In this document: one piece after another, positions 33,341 through 40,949 of the stretch
Layout: every line of letters starts with the position of its first letter
Numbering within the stretch: the first letter of the stretch is position 1
Assembly: GCF_002165135.1 (NCBI RefSeq)
Contig: NZ_NFZQ01000023.1
Coordinates: 1 to 41,068, forward strand
DNA length: 41,068 bases
DNA from: Pseudomonas sp. SID14000
GTDB lineage: Bacteria; Pseudomonadota; Gammaproteobacteria; Pseudomonadales; Pseudomonadaceae
Direction: 5' to 3'
Made by a program: the position numbers and the translations under genes
Notes under the pieces: generated by a model
What the model was told of the DNA's origin: nothing
The model's database searches: none
The model's input: the letters and a program-made list of their open reading frames with translations, nothing else

Positions 33341-33958
33341 GTGCCCGTCGTCTTTGTTGCCGCCTCTAAACTCCCGACTCCCTTCGCGACCTTCACCATG
33401 CATGGCTTTCTCGACGAAGCCACTGGCCGTGAGCACGTGGTGCTCAGCCTGGGTGACATCGCGGACGGCCAGCCGGTGCTGGGGCGCCTGCACTCCGAGT
33501 GCCTGACCGGCGATGCCCTGTTCAGCCAGCGCTGCGACTGCGGCTCGCAGCTGGAAGCGGCGCTGCAGGCCATTGCCCGTGAAGGCCGTGGCGTGTTGCT
33601 GTACCTGCGCCAGGAAGGCCGTGGCATCGGCCTGCTGAACAAGATTCGCGCCTACGAGCTGCAGGATGGCGGCGCCGATACCGTCGAGGCCAACGAGCGC
33701 CTGGGCTTCGCCGCCGACCAGCGCGACTACGCCATGTGCCTGCCGATGCTGGAACACCTGGGGGTGAAGTCACTGCGCCTGATGACCAACAACCCGCGCA
33801 AGGTCAAAGCCCTGACCGACATGAACATCGTCGTCGCCGAGCGCGTGCCGCTGCACACCGGGCACAACCCGCACAACCGCTACTACCTGGCCACCAAGGC
33901 CGGCAAGCTGGGCCACATGCTGGGTAACGAGCACCAGGGCGAGGTGCCCCAGGCGTGA
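33341..33958 (+). CDS. ribA: GTP cyclohydrolase II RibA
   Basis: First enzyme of riboflavin synthesis, 205 residues (E. coli 196). It opens the imidazole ring of GTP. Zinc ligands C53, C64 and C66 lie in SECLTGDALFSQRCDCGSQ, and the active-site segments RQEGRGIGL and LMTNNPRKV are complete. The start is GTG 33341, with AGGAG upstream. It supplies the activity missing from the RibBX protein. It overlaps the next gene by four bases (GTGA). Confidence 0.96.
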   Translation: MPVVFVAASKLPTPFATFTMHGFLDEATGREHVVLSLGDIADGQPVLGRLHSECLTGDALFSQRCDCGSQLEAALQAIAREGRGVLLYLRQEGRGIGLLNKIRAYELQDGGADTVEANERLGFAADQRDYAMCLPMLEHLGVKSLRLMTNNPRKVKALTDMNIVVAERVPLHTGHNPHNRYYLATKAGKLGHMLGNEHQGEVPQA

Positions 33959-34374
33959 CCCGTGCCGAGGTCAAGCGGCGCCTGGCGCTGGCCTGGTGGC
34001 AGTACCTGGCGGCGGGCCTGGTGCCGCTGCCAGTGATGGCCTGGGCCTTCGGTGGTGGTGATGCGCTGGCCTCGGTGCTGGCCATGCCACTGTTCATTGC
34101 TGGCGCGGCGACCATGTTCCTCAGCCTGCCGCGTTTCGGTGCCTACAAACGCGCCCTCATCGCTACCTCCAAGGTGCTTGGCACTGGCGAAGAGCCCGCC
34201 GCCTGGATCGAGCTGGCGCGGGTACGGCGCCTGGCCATGCTGTATGCCTGCTTCCCCGCCTGGGTCGCCGGCCTGTCGGTGCTGGTCGGCCTTGAGGTGG
34301 TGCCACAGATCCTGCTGGCATTGTCCACCGTGGTTGTACTGTACCTCTACCGCATTCCACGTCAGCTCGGCTGA
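33955..34374 (+). CDS. small membrane protein of unknown function
   Basis: A hydrophobic protein of 139 residues with about four membrane helices (around 18-32, 38-58, 95-112 and 115-132) joined by a positively charged loop (RFGAYKRALIATSKVLG). I do not recognise a family with confidence. The start is GTG 33955, coupled to ribA. It also overlaps the next gene by one base (TGATG), so it sits in the middle of a three-gene translational unit with ribA and a BtuF-like protein. Confidence 0.8.
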   Translation: MTRAEVKRRLALAWWQYLAAGLVPLPVMAWAFGGGDALASVLAMPLFIAGAATMFLSLPRFGAYKRALIATSKVLGTGEEPAAWIELARVRRLAMLYACFPAWVAGLSVLVGLEVVPQILLALSTVVVLYLYRIPRQLG

Positions 34375-35186
34375 TGCGCCTGCTGCCCGGCCTGCTGGCG
34401 CTGTTCGCCTGCTCCGCACTGGCCGGTGAACCCCTGCGGGTTGTCAGCCTGGCCCCGTCGATGAGCGAGATCATGCTCGAACTGCAGGCCGACGATCTGC
34501 TGGTAGGTGTGCTCGACGGTGGCGAACGGCCGGCAGCGTTGCGCGAGCTGCCCTCGGTGGGGCACCAGGGGCAACTGGACCTGGAGCGCCTGGTCAGCCT
34601 GCGCCCAGACCTGTTGCTGCTATGGCCTGGCAGTGTGCCGCCGGCCCAACGCGACCAGCTCAAGCGCCTTGGCATCCCCACGTTCAGCGCCGAACCCCAT
34701 GATCTCGACCAACTGATCAAGCAGATCGAAGCCATCGCCGAGCGTATCGGCCGTGCCGAACAAGGCCATCGGTATGCCCAGGCCCTGCGTGACCGATTGC
34801 GGCAGTTGCGCCAGCAGTATCGACGGGACGAGCCGTTGCAGGTGTTCTATCAGGTCTGGGACCGACCGCTGTATACGCTCGGTGGCCGGCAGGTGGTCAG
34901 CGATGCCCTGGCCGTGTGCGGGGCGCGTAATGTCTTCGCTGATCTCACCCAGCCAGCGCCGCAGGTAAATGTGGAATCTGTGCTGCTGCGCAACCCGCAG
35001 GTCATTCTGGCGGGTGATGAAGCGCAGCTGGCGAGCTGGAAGGCTTGGCCGCAACTGCGTGCGGTTGCCGATGATGGTCTACTGGTGGTGCCCGACAAAG
35101 GCCTGGAGCGGCCTAGCGGGCAGATGATCGAAGCTACGGCGCGCTTGTGCGCGCTGCTCGAGGCTAACGCGCCGGCGTCCAAGTGA
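34374..35186 (+). CDS. BtuF-like vitamin B12/metal-chelate substrate-binding protein
   Basis: Periplasmic binding protein of 270 residues. A signal peptide (MRLLPGLLALFACSALA, cut before GEP) is followed by the BtuF/FhuD-type fold: RVVSLAPSMSEIMLEL, LVGVLDGG, LVSLRPDLLLLW, and the long backbone helix near 110-150. BtuF proteins bring cobalamin to a BtuCD transporter. No permease or ATPase gene is next to it, so the partner must be encoded elsewhere. The coupling with ribA and the membrane protein is unexplained. Other ligands (haem, siderophore) are possible. Confidence 0.82.
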   Translation: MRLLPGLLALFACSALAGEPLRVVSLAPSMSEIMLELQADDLLVGVLDGGERPAALRELPSVGHQGQLDLERLVSLRPDLLLLWPGSVPPAQRDQLKRLGIPTFSAEPHDLDQLIKQIEAIAERIGRAEQGHRYAQALRDRLRQLRQQYRRDEPLQVFYQVWDRPLYTLGGRQVVSDALAVCGARNVFADLTQPAPQVNVESVLLRNPQVILAGDEAQLASWKAWPQLRAVADDGLLVVPDKGLERPSGQMIEATARLCALLEANAPASK

Positions 35187-35192
35187 GCTTTT

Positions 35193-35313
35193 GCGAGGGC
35201 TGCGCCCTCGATCGCGACGCAAGGCCGCTCCTACAGGGACTGCACAAGGCTTGGTGTTTGCACGACCTTTGTGGGAGCGGCCTTGTGTCGCGAAAGGGCC
35301 GCAAAGCGGCCCC
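35193..35313. repeat. REP pair (second type) with two terminator-like hairpins
   Basis: Two facing copies of the REP type with GCGACGCAAGGCCGCTCCTA and its partner GGGAGCGGCCTTGTGTCGCG. A hairpin CGAGGGC-TGC-GCCCTCG (35195-35211) begins 8 bases after the BtuF-like gene, and GGGCCGC-AAA-GCGGCCC (35297-35313) follows the dxs stop on the other strand, with a short T run in that direction. They probably end both convergent transcripts. Confidence 0.8.
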
Positions 35314-35318
35314 AGGGA

Positions 35319-37214
35319 TTACAACCCGAGCCTGGCCATCCGAGCCTTCACCGACGCCTCGATCCCGGCCGCATCCAGCCCACACTCAGCCAGCATCTGC
35401 GCAGGTTTGGCGTGCTCGACATAGATGTCCGGCAACCCCAGGTGCAGCAGCGGTTTCACGATCGCCTGGCTGGCCAGGAACTCACCAACAGCCGCACCCG
35501 CACCGCCCATGATGGCGTTCTCTTCGATGGTCACCAGCAGCTCATGGCTTGCAGCCAGCTCCAGCACCAGCGCCTCGTCCAGCGGCTTGACGAAGCGCAT
35601 GTCGACCACGGTAGCGTTGATCTGCTCAGCCACCTGCATGGCCTCGGCCAGTTGCACGCCGAACACCAGCAGGGCGACTTTCTCGCCCTGGCGACGGACC
35701 ACACCCTTGCCGATTTCCAGCGGTTCCAGATCACCACTGATCGGCGCGTTCGGGCCGGTGCCACGCGGGTAGCGCACAGCCGCCGGGCCGTTGTACAGGT
35801 GGCCGGTGCTGAGCATCTTGCGCAGCTCGTTCTCGTCGCTTGGGGTCATTACCAGCATGCCCGGGATGCAGCGCAGGTACGACAGGTCGTAGCTGCCCGC
35901 GTGGGTCGGGCCGTCTTCGCCAACCAGGCCGGCGCGGTCAATGGCGAACAGCACGTCGAGGTTCTGGACTGCCACGTCGTGGATCAGCTGGTCGTAGGCG
36001 CGCTGCAGGAAGGTGGAGTAGATCGCCACCACCGGCTTGCTGCCCTCGCAGGCCATGCCGGCCGCCAGGGTCACGGCATGCTGCTCGGCGATCGCCACGT
36101 CGAAGTAACGCTCCGGGTAGCGCTCGCTGAAAGCGACCAGGTCGGAGCCTTCCTTCATCGCCGGGGTAATGCCCACCAGGCGGTTGTCGGCGGCGGCCAT
36201 GTCGCACAGCCATTGGCCGAACACCGAAGAGTATTTCGGGCCGCTGGCTTTCTTCGGGGCGGCGGGTTTGTCGACCGGCTCCAGCTTGGTGATGGCGTGG
36301 TAGCCGATCGGGTCGATCTCGGCCGGGGCGAAGCCCTTGCCCTTCTTGGTCACCACGTGCAGGAACTGCGGGCCCTTGAGGTCACGCATGTTGCGCAGGG
36401 TGGCGATCATGGTCGGCAGGTCGTGGCCGTCAATCGGGCCGATGTAGTTCCAGCCCAGTTCTTCGAACAGCGTGCCCGGCACCAGCATGCCTTTGGCGTA
36501 TTCTTCGGTGCGGCGGGCGATTTCCCAGGCGCCCGGCAGGCGTGACAGGACCTTCTTGCTGCCTTCGCGCATGCTCGCGTAGGTACGGCTGGAAAGGATC
36601 TTGGCCAGGTAGTTGGACAGGCCGCCGACATTGCGCGAAATCGACATGTCATTGTCGTTAAGGATCACCAGCATGTCGGCGTTGACTTCCTGGGCGTGGT
36701 TCAACGCCTCGAAGGCCATGCCGGCCGTCAGCGCGCCGTCACCGATCACCGCGATCGACTTGCGTGCGCTGTTCTGCAGACGGGCGGCAATGGCCATGCC
36801 CAGTGCGGCGCTTATCGAGGTGCTGGAGTGGCCGACGCCGAAGGTGTCGTATTCGCTCTCGCTACGGCGCGGGAAGGCCGCGATGCCGTCCTTCTGGCGC
36901 AGGCTGAGCATGCGGTTACGGCGCCCGGTGAGAATCTTGTGCGGGTAGGCCTGGTGGCCCACGTCCCACACCAACCGGTCGTCCGGGGTATCGAAGACGT
37001 AGTGCAGGGCGATGGTCAGCTCAATGACGCCCAGGCCGGCACCAAAGTGCCCACCTGTCTGCCCCACGGTGTAGAGAAGCTCCTGGCGCAACTCGTCGGC
37101 CAGGGTCTCCAGGTCGGCTTCGGCCAGCCGGCGCAGGCCGGCAGGCGTGTCAGCGCGGTCGAGCAACGGCGTGACCGGGCGTTCGCGGGGGATCTCTTGA
37201 AACGTCGTGGGCAT
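35319..37214 (-). CDS. dxs: 1-deoxy-D-xylulose-5-phosphate synthase
   Basis: First enzyme of the non-mevalonate isoprenoid pathway, 631 residues. It joins pyruvate and glyceraldehyde 3-phosphate using thiamine diphosphate. The ThDP motif is GDGALTAGMAFEALNH to NDN, the catalytic Glu lies in IAEQHAVTLAAG, and the N-terminal GGHFGAGLGVIELTIALHYVF is typical. The start at 37214 is fixed by homology; the frame upstream of it reads into a REP. The product also feeds thiamine synthesis, which ThiL in this window completes. It lies downstream of ispA, as in E. coli, but with a REP pair between them. Confidence 0.97.
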   Translation of the reverse strand: MPTTFQEIPRERPVTPLLDRADTPAGLRRLAEADLETLADELRQELLYTVGQTGGHFGAGLGVIELTIALHYVFDTPDDRLVWDVGHQAYPHKILTGRRNRMLSLRQKDGIAAFPRRSESEYDTFGVGHSSTSISAALGMAIAARLQNSARKSIAVIGDGALTAGMAFEALNHAQEVNADMLVILNDNDMSISRNVGGLSNYLAKILSSRTYASMREGSKKVLSRLPGAWEIARRTEEYAKGMLVPGTLFEELGWNYIGPIDGHDLPTMIATLRNMRDLKGPQFLHVVTKKGKGFAPAEIDPIGYHAITKLEPVDKPAAPKKASGPKYSSVFGQWLCDMAAADNRLVGITPAMKEGSDLVAFSERYPERYFDVAIAEQHAVTLAAGMACEGSKPVVAIYSTFLQRAYDQLIHDVAVQNLDVLFAIDRAGLVGEDGPTHAGSYDLSYLRCIPGMLVMTPSDENELRKMLSTGHLYNGPAAVRYPRGTGPNAPISGDLEPLEIGKGVVRRQGEKVALLVFGVQLAEAMQVAEQINATVVDMRFVKPLDEALVLELAASHELLVTIEENAIMGGAGAAVGEFLASQAIVKPLLHLGLPDIYVEHAKPAQMLAECGLDAAGIEASVKARMARLGL

Positions 37215-37296
37215 CAGGCGAGTCGTTATAGGTGTGTGAAGACGCGGCAGTTTACCCCATTGTAGGAAATACTGCCCATTCAGACGGATGTCGCAT

Positions 37297-37395
37297 GGGG
37301 CTGCTATGCAGCCCTTCGCGGGGAAACCCGCTCCCACATGTGTAGCGCTGTCCTGTAGGAGCGGGCTTGCCCGCGAAGGGCCGCACAGCGGCCCC
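37297..37395. repeat. REP pair between ispA and dxs
   Basis: Facing REPs with extra hairpins at both ends: GGGGCTGCTATGCAGCCC and GGGCCGCACAGCGGCCCC. They lie between two genes of one pathway and might set different levels of ispA and dxs mRNA. Confidence 0.85.
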
Positions 37396-37402
37396 AATCA
37401 AA

Positions 37403-38290
37403 TCAGTTGCGGCGTTCGACGATGTAACGCGCCAACGCTCGAAGCGGTTCGGCGTTATCGCCGAACCCTTGTAGTGCGACCAGCGCCTGGTCACGCAATT
37501 CGATCGCATAGGCCTTGGCCGCGTCCAGTCCCAGCAGCGCCGGGTAGGTTGGTTTGTCACGGGCGATATCAGCCCCTTGGCGTTTGCCCAGGGTGGCGGT
37601 GTCGCTCTCCACGTCGAGGATGTCGTCCTGCACCTGGAACGCCAGGCCAATGGCCTGCGCATAGGTCTGCAGGGCATCCAGTTGTGCCTGTTCGGCGCGG
37701 GCGCTTGCCAGAGCGCCGAGACGCACGCTGGCTTCGATCAGCGCACCGGTCTTGTGTCGGTGCATGAACTCCAGTGCCTGCTGGTCCAGCTTCAGGCCCA
37801 CCGAGCCCAGGTCGATGGCCTGGCCACCGACCATGCCTGCCGGGCCGGCAGCCTTGGCCAGGGCCTGGACCATGGCCAGGCGAATGCTGTCGGCCTGCGG
37901 GCTCAGGCGCGGGTCGAGCAGGGCGCTGAAGGCCAGGCTCTGCAAACCGTCGCCGGCTAGGATCGCGCAGGCTTCGTCGAAGGCTTTATGGGTGGTCGGC
38001 TGGCCGCGGCGCAGGTCGTCGTCGTCCATGGCTGGCAGGTCGTCATGCACCAGCGAGTAGGCGTGGATCAGTTCCACCGCACAGGCCGCGCCATTGGCCT
38101 GTTCGGCCGGGGCACCCAAGGCTTCGCAGGCCGCGTAGGCCAGTAGCGGGCGGACGCGTTTGCCACCGTTCATCACGCTGTAGCGCATGGCGGCGTAAAG
38201 GCGTTCGAGTTCCTTGGTCGGGGCGACGAACAATGGTTCGAGGGCTGCGTCGACTCGCGCCTGGCAGCTGGCCTGGTAGGTGCCGATCAT
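37403..38290 (-). CDS. ispA: farnesyl diphosphate synthase
   Basis: Prenyl synthase of 295 residues that makes the C15 precursor of ubiquinone and undecaprenyl chains. The two Asp-rich motifs are DDLPAMDDDD and DDILD, with GKRVRP near the N terminus and KTGALIEASV in the middle. The ATG at 38290 overlaps the xseB stop by four bases (ATGA). The order xseB-ispA-dxs is conserved in gammaproteobacteria. Confidence 0.96.
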   Translation of the reverse strand: MIGTYQASCQARVDAALEPLFVAPTKELERLYAAMRYSVMNGGKRVRPLLAYAACEALGAPAEQANGAACAVELIHAYSLVHDDLPAMDDDDLRRGQPTTHKAFDEACAILAGDGLQSLAFSALLDPRLSPQADSIRLAMVQALAKAAGPAGMVGGQAIDLGSVGLKLDQQALEFMHRHKTGALIEASVRLGALASARAEQAQLDALQTYAQAIGLAFQVQDDILDVESDTATLGKRQGADIARDKPTYPALLGLDAAKAYAIELRDQALVALQGFGDNAEPLRALARYIVERRN

Positions 38291-38529
38291 GCTTCCGGCT
38301 CCGCGTCGAAGGGCTGGGCAGCCAGTTCGCCATCGCGCTCCAGCAGGATCTGCACCTTCTGTTCGGCCTGAGCCAGGGCGCCCTGGCAATCACGGGTCAG
38401 AGCGATGCCTTGCTCGAAGGCGGCCAGCGACTCTTCCAGCGACAACTCGCCGTTCTCCAGGCGCTCGACCAGTGCTTGCAGGTCTGCGAGGGATTGCTCG
38501 AAATCGAGGGAGGCTTTTTTGCGGGCCAT
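38287..38529 (-). CDS. xseB: exodeoxyribonuclease VII small subunit
   Basis: Small, mostly helical protein of 80 residues, the usual length. It binds several-fold to XseA to form exonuclease VII, which degrades single-stranded DNA. Diagnostic are FEQSLADLQALVERLENGELSLEES and FEQGIALTRDCQGALAQAEQKV (here described by their key parts). It overlaps ispA by four bases and is the first gene of that unit. Confidence 0.95.
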   Translation of the reverse strand: MARKKASLDFEQSLADLQALVERLENGELSLEESLAAFEQGIALTRDCQGALAQAEQKVQILLERDGELAAQPFDAEPEA

Positions 38530-38620
38530 GGCGACTGTCTCGGTGGCATTCAGAACGGCGCGACACTAGCAGAGCGGGGCGGGGGGAGCAAACTTCCGGC
38601 AGCCTGAGGTTGGACTTGCC

Positions 38621-38726
38621 GGCCTCTTCGCGGGTAAACCCGCTCCCACAGGTACTGCACCGGTTCCGAGTCTGCGCGGTCCCTGTGGGAGCGGGTTTAC
38701 CCGCGAATGGGCCGCAAAGCGGCCCC
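38621..38726. repeat. REP pair between xseB and ribB
   Basis: Facing REPs (GGCCTCTTCGCGGGTAAACC and GGGTTTACCCGCGAATGGGC) plus a GGGCCGC-AAA-GCGGCCC hairpin just after the ribB stop on the minus strand. It can act as terminator of ribB and shield the xseB unit downstream. Confidence 0.85.
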
Positions 38727-38736
38727 GTGCGGTGGG

Positions 38737-39387
38737 TCAGGCTGGCTCGGCTTCCCGCTCCAGCATGGCCTCACGGTACCGCGCCAGTTCCTCGATGGTC
38801 AGCACCGGCAGATTGTATTGCCGCGCATACACCGCCACCTGCTCGCCACGGGCCATCGTGCCATCGGGGTTCATCAGTTCGCACAGCACTGCCGCCGGGC
38901 GCAACCCGGCCAGGCGCGCCAGGTCCACCGAACCTTCGGTGTGCCCGCGGCGGGTCAGCACCCCGCCATTGCGTGCGCGTAGCGGGAACACATGCCCCGG
39001 GCTGACGATATGGCGCTGATCCGCAGTGGAGCGCAGTGCCGCGCCAATGGTGGTGATGCGGTCCTGGGCGGACACCCCGGTAGTGATGCCTTCCGCCGCC
39101 TCGATGGTGACGGTGAAGCCGGTGCCATGGCGCGCCTGGTTGTTCTGCACCATGGGGGCCAGTTGCAGTTCGTCGACGGTGGCCTCGTCCAGGCACAGGC
39201 AGACGATGCCGCTGCAATCGCGAATCATCATGGCCATGGTCTGCAGCGAGATGTTCTCGGCGGCGGCGATGATGTCCGCTTCGTCCTCGCGGTCGTCGTC
39301 GTCGAGCAGCAGCACAGGGCGCCCGGCCTGGAAGGCGGCGATGGCGGCGTTGACATTGGGGAATTGCGGGTGGTGCATGGTGGACAT
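38737..39387 (-). CDS. ribB: 3,4-dihydroxy-2-butanone-4-phosphate synthase RibB, stand-alone
   Basis: Single-domain enzyme of 216 residues (E. coli RibB 217) making the four-carbon unit of riboflavin from ribulose 5-phosphate. DDDDREDEADII, RHGTGFTVTIEAAEGITTG, SPGHVFPLRA and RRGHTEGSVDLA form a complete active site. The start at 39387 has GAGGAG before it; an ATG 9 bases later is less likely. It is the second DHBP synthase gene in this window. Unlike the operon copy, it is preceded by an FMN riboswitch. Confidence 0.95.
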   Translation of the reverse strand: MSTMHHPQFPNVNAAIAAFQAGRPVLLLDDDDREDEADIIAAAENISLQTMAMMIRDCSGIVCLCLDEATVDELQLAPMVQNNQARHGTGFTVTIEAAEGITTGVSAQDRITTIGAALRSTADQRHIVSPGHVFPLRARNGGVLTRRGHTEGSVDLARLAGLRPAAVLCELMNPDGTMARGEQVAVYARQYNLPVLTIEELARYREAMLEREAEPA

Positions 39388-39430
39388 GAAACGCTCCTCG
39401 TGAATGATCGATGAACGTCTCGGGGCGAAC

Positions 39431-39466
39431 AAAATGCGCGCGCAGGGGCGCCCGGATGGCCCCTGC
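39431..39466 (-). terminator. terminator-like hairpin of the ribB riboswitch
   Basis: GCAGGGGC (39442-39449) pairs perfectly with GCCCCTGC (39459-39466) over a 9-base loop. On the minus strand the stem is followed, after GCGCGC, by TTTT. It lies 8 bases after the aptamer and about 55 bases before the ribB start, so FMN binding probably favours early stop. Control by hiding the ribosome site cannot be excluded. Confidence 0.6.
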
Positions 39467-39473
39467 CTGACGC

Positions 39474-39606
39474 CTTCTTTCATCCGGACTATGACCGTCG
39501 GCTCTGGAGTTGCACCAGATCTGCTGACCCCCGGCATGGCCGGGGCGCTCGCGGGCTCATCTTTCGATTTACCGCCGGTGGGGACTTTCACCCCGCCCTG
39601 AAGACC
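39474..39606 (-). promoter_or_regulatory. FMN riboswitch aptamer
   Basis: The six-helix FMN (RFN) aptamer is complete when read on the minus strand: CAGGGCGGGGTGAAAGTCCC, CACCGGCGGTAA, AGCCCGCGAGCG, GGTCAGCAGATCTGGTGC, ACTCCAGAGCCGACGGTCA and TAGTCCGGATGAAAGAAGG, in the right order. The closing stem is formed by CTTC at both ends. It lies in the leader of ribB and will lower ribB expression when FMN is abundant. Confidence 0.95.
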
Positions 39607-39611
39607 GGCCA

Positions 39612-39642
39612 AGCATACAGCACATTGCCACCCCACTGGCAA
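39612..39642 (-). promoter_or_regulatory. possible promoter of the ribB leader
   Basis: On the minus strand TTGCCA (39642-39637) and TATGCT (39617-39612) are 19 bases apart, a bit long. The predicted transcript start, near 39605, coincides with the first base of the FMN aptamer, which supports the assignment. Confidence 0.45.
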
Positions 39643-39700
39643 CCCGCGGCCCTACGACCTTTGGCGGTATCATGCCGGTATGCATTCGAGGAACAGCCCC

Positions 39701-40906
39701 ATGGACATTCTCCAGGTCGCCGGCGGCAAGCCGGTCAAGTTGTGGACCGACGGCGTACCGGTCGAAGACGACGCCCGCAAGCAACTGCTCAACACGGCCA
39801 GGATGCCGTTCATCTTCAAGCACCTGGCGGTGATGCCGGATGTGCACCTGGGCAAGGGCTCGACCATCGGCAGCGTCATCCCCACCGTTGGTGCGATCAT
39901 CCCCGCCGCGGTGGGTGTGGACATCGGCTGCGGCATGATCGCCGCGCGCACGTCGCTGCACGCCCGCGACCTGCCCGACAACCTGCATGGCCTGCGCAAT
40001 GCCATCGAGCACGCCGTGCCGCATGGCAAGACCTTCGGCAAACGTGACCAGGGCGCCTGGGCCGATGTGCCAGCCAAGGCGGACAAGGCCTGGGGGCAGC
40101 TGGCCGGGCGCTTCAAGGTCATCACCGACAAGTACCCGCGGCTGGAGAAGACCAATAACCGCCATCACCTGGGGACGCTGGGCGGCGGCAACCACTTCAT
40201 CGAGGTGTGCCTGGACGAGGCCGATCGCGTCTGGTTCATGCTGCACAGCGGCTCCCGGGGCGTGGGCAATGCCATTGGCAACCTGTTCATCGAACTGGCC
40301 CAGGACGACATGCGCCAGCACCTGGCCAACCTGCCGGACAAGGACCTGGCGTATTTCGAGGAAGGCAGCCGCCATTTCGCCGACTACGTCGAAGCGGTGG
40401 AATGGGCGCAGGACTACGCCAGGCAGAACCGCGAGCTGATGATGCTGGCGGTGGTTGGTGCGGCGCGCAAGGCGCTGGGCAAACCGTTCGAGGCCAGCCT
40501 GGAAGCGGTGAACTGCCACCACAACTATGTGCAGCGCGAGCAGCATTTTGGCCGAGAGGTGCTGGTGACGCGCAAGGGCGCGGTGTCGGCGCAGAAGGGG
40601 CAGTTGGGCATCATTCCAGGTTCCATGGGGGCCAAGAGCTTCATCGTACGGGGGCTGGGCAACGAGGAATCTTTCTGTTCCTGCAGCCATGGTGCCGGCC
40701 GGCTCATGAGCCGGACCAAGGCCAAGAGTCGCTTCACCGTGGAGGACCAGCGGCGGGCCACGGCACATGTGGAATGCCGCAAGGACAAGGAGGTGATCGA
40801 CGAGATCCCCATGGCCTACAAGGACATCGATGCGGTGATGCGCGCGCAGCAGGAGCTGGTGGAGGTGGTGCACACCTTGCGGCAGGTGGTGTGTGTGAAG
40901 GGCTGA
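39701..40906 (+). CDS. rtcB: RNA-splicing ligase RtcB
   Basis: GTP- and manganese-dependent RNA ligase of 401 residues that joins 2',3'-cyclic phosphate (or 3'-phosphate) and 5'-OH RNA ends. Metal-site motifs MPDVHLGKGSTIGSV, GVDIGCGM and LGGGNHFIEV are present, and the guanylated His lies in CSCSHGAGRLMSR. The ATG at 39701 is chosen for the GAGGAAC before it; an upstream in-frame ATG at 39680 lacks such a site. It is divergent from the ribB riboswitch. No rtcA or rtcR gene is adjacent, unlike in E. coli. Confidence 0.94.
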   Translation: MDILQVAGGKPVKLWTDGVPVEDDARKQLLNTARMPFIFKHLAVMPDVHLGKGSTIGSVIPTVGAIIPAAVGVDIGCGMIAARTSLHARDLPDNLHGLRNAIEHAVPHGKTFGKRDQGAWADVPAKADKAWGQLAGRFKVITDKYPRLEKTNNRHHLGTLGGGNHFIEVCLDEADRVWFMLHSGSRGVGNAIGNLFIELAQDDMRQHLANLPDKDLAYFEEGSRHFADYVEAVEWAQDYARQNRELMMLAVVGAARKALGKPFEASLEAVNCHHNYVQREQHFGREVLVTRKGAVSAQKGQLGIIPGSMGAKSFIVRGLGNEESFCSCSHGAGRLMSRTKAKSRFTVEDQRRATAHVECRKDKEVIDEIPMAYKDIDAVMRAQQELVEVVHTLRQVVCVKG

Positions 40907-40927
40907 CGGGTGTGCTGCCTGTGCTGG

Positions 40928-40949
40928 CCCCTTCGCGGGTAAACCCGCT
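40928..40949. repeat. left half of a broken REP element
   Basis: CCCCTTCGCGGGTAAACCCG then CT follows the P. putida REP exactly, but the next bases (TGTATGG) replace the CCCACAGG found in every complete copy in this window. The REP is thus cut immediately after its CT, with no partner in the remaining sequence. Confidence 0.8.

Noticed and set aside
37215..37397. 61-residue upstream extension of Dxs
   Set aside because: It is REP sequence translated by chance; Dxs homology begins at the ATG at 37214.
9330..38726. A CRISPR array, suggested by repeated short palindromes
   Set aside because: The copies are spread over tens of kilobases, paired head to head, with no regular spacers and no cas genes.
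39388..39642. Upstream extension of RibB through the leader
   Set aside because: The extension is the FMN riboswitch and terminator hairpin, and a good ribosome site lies before 39387.
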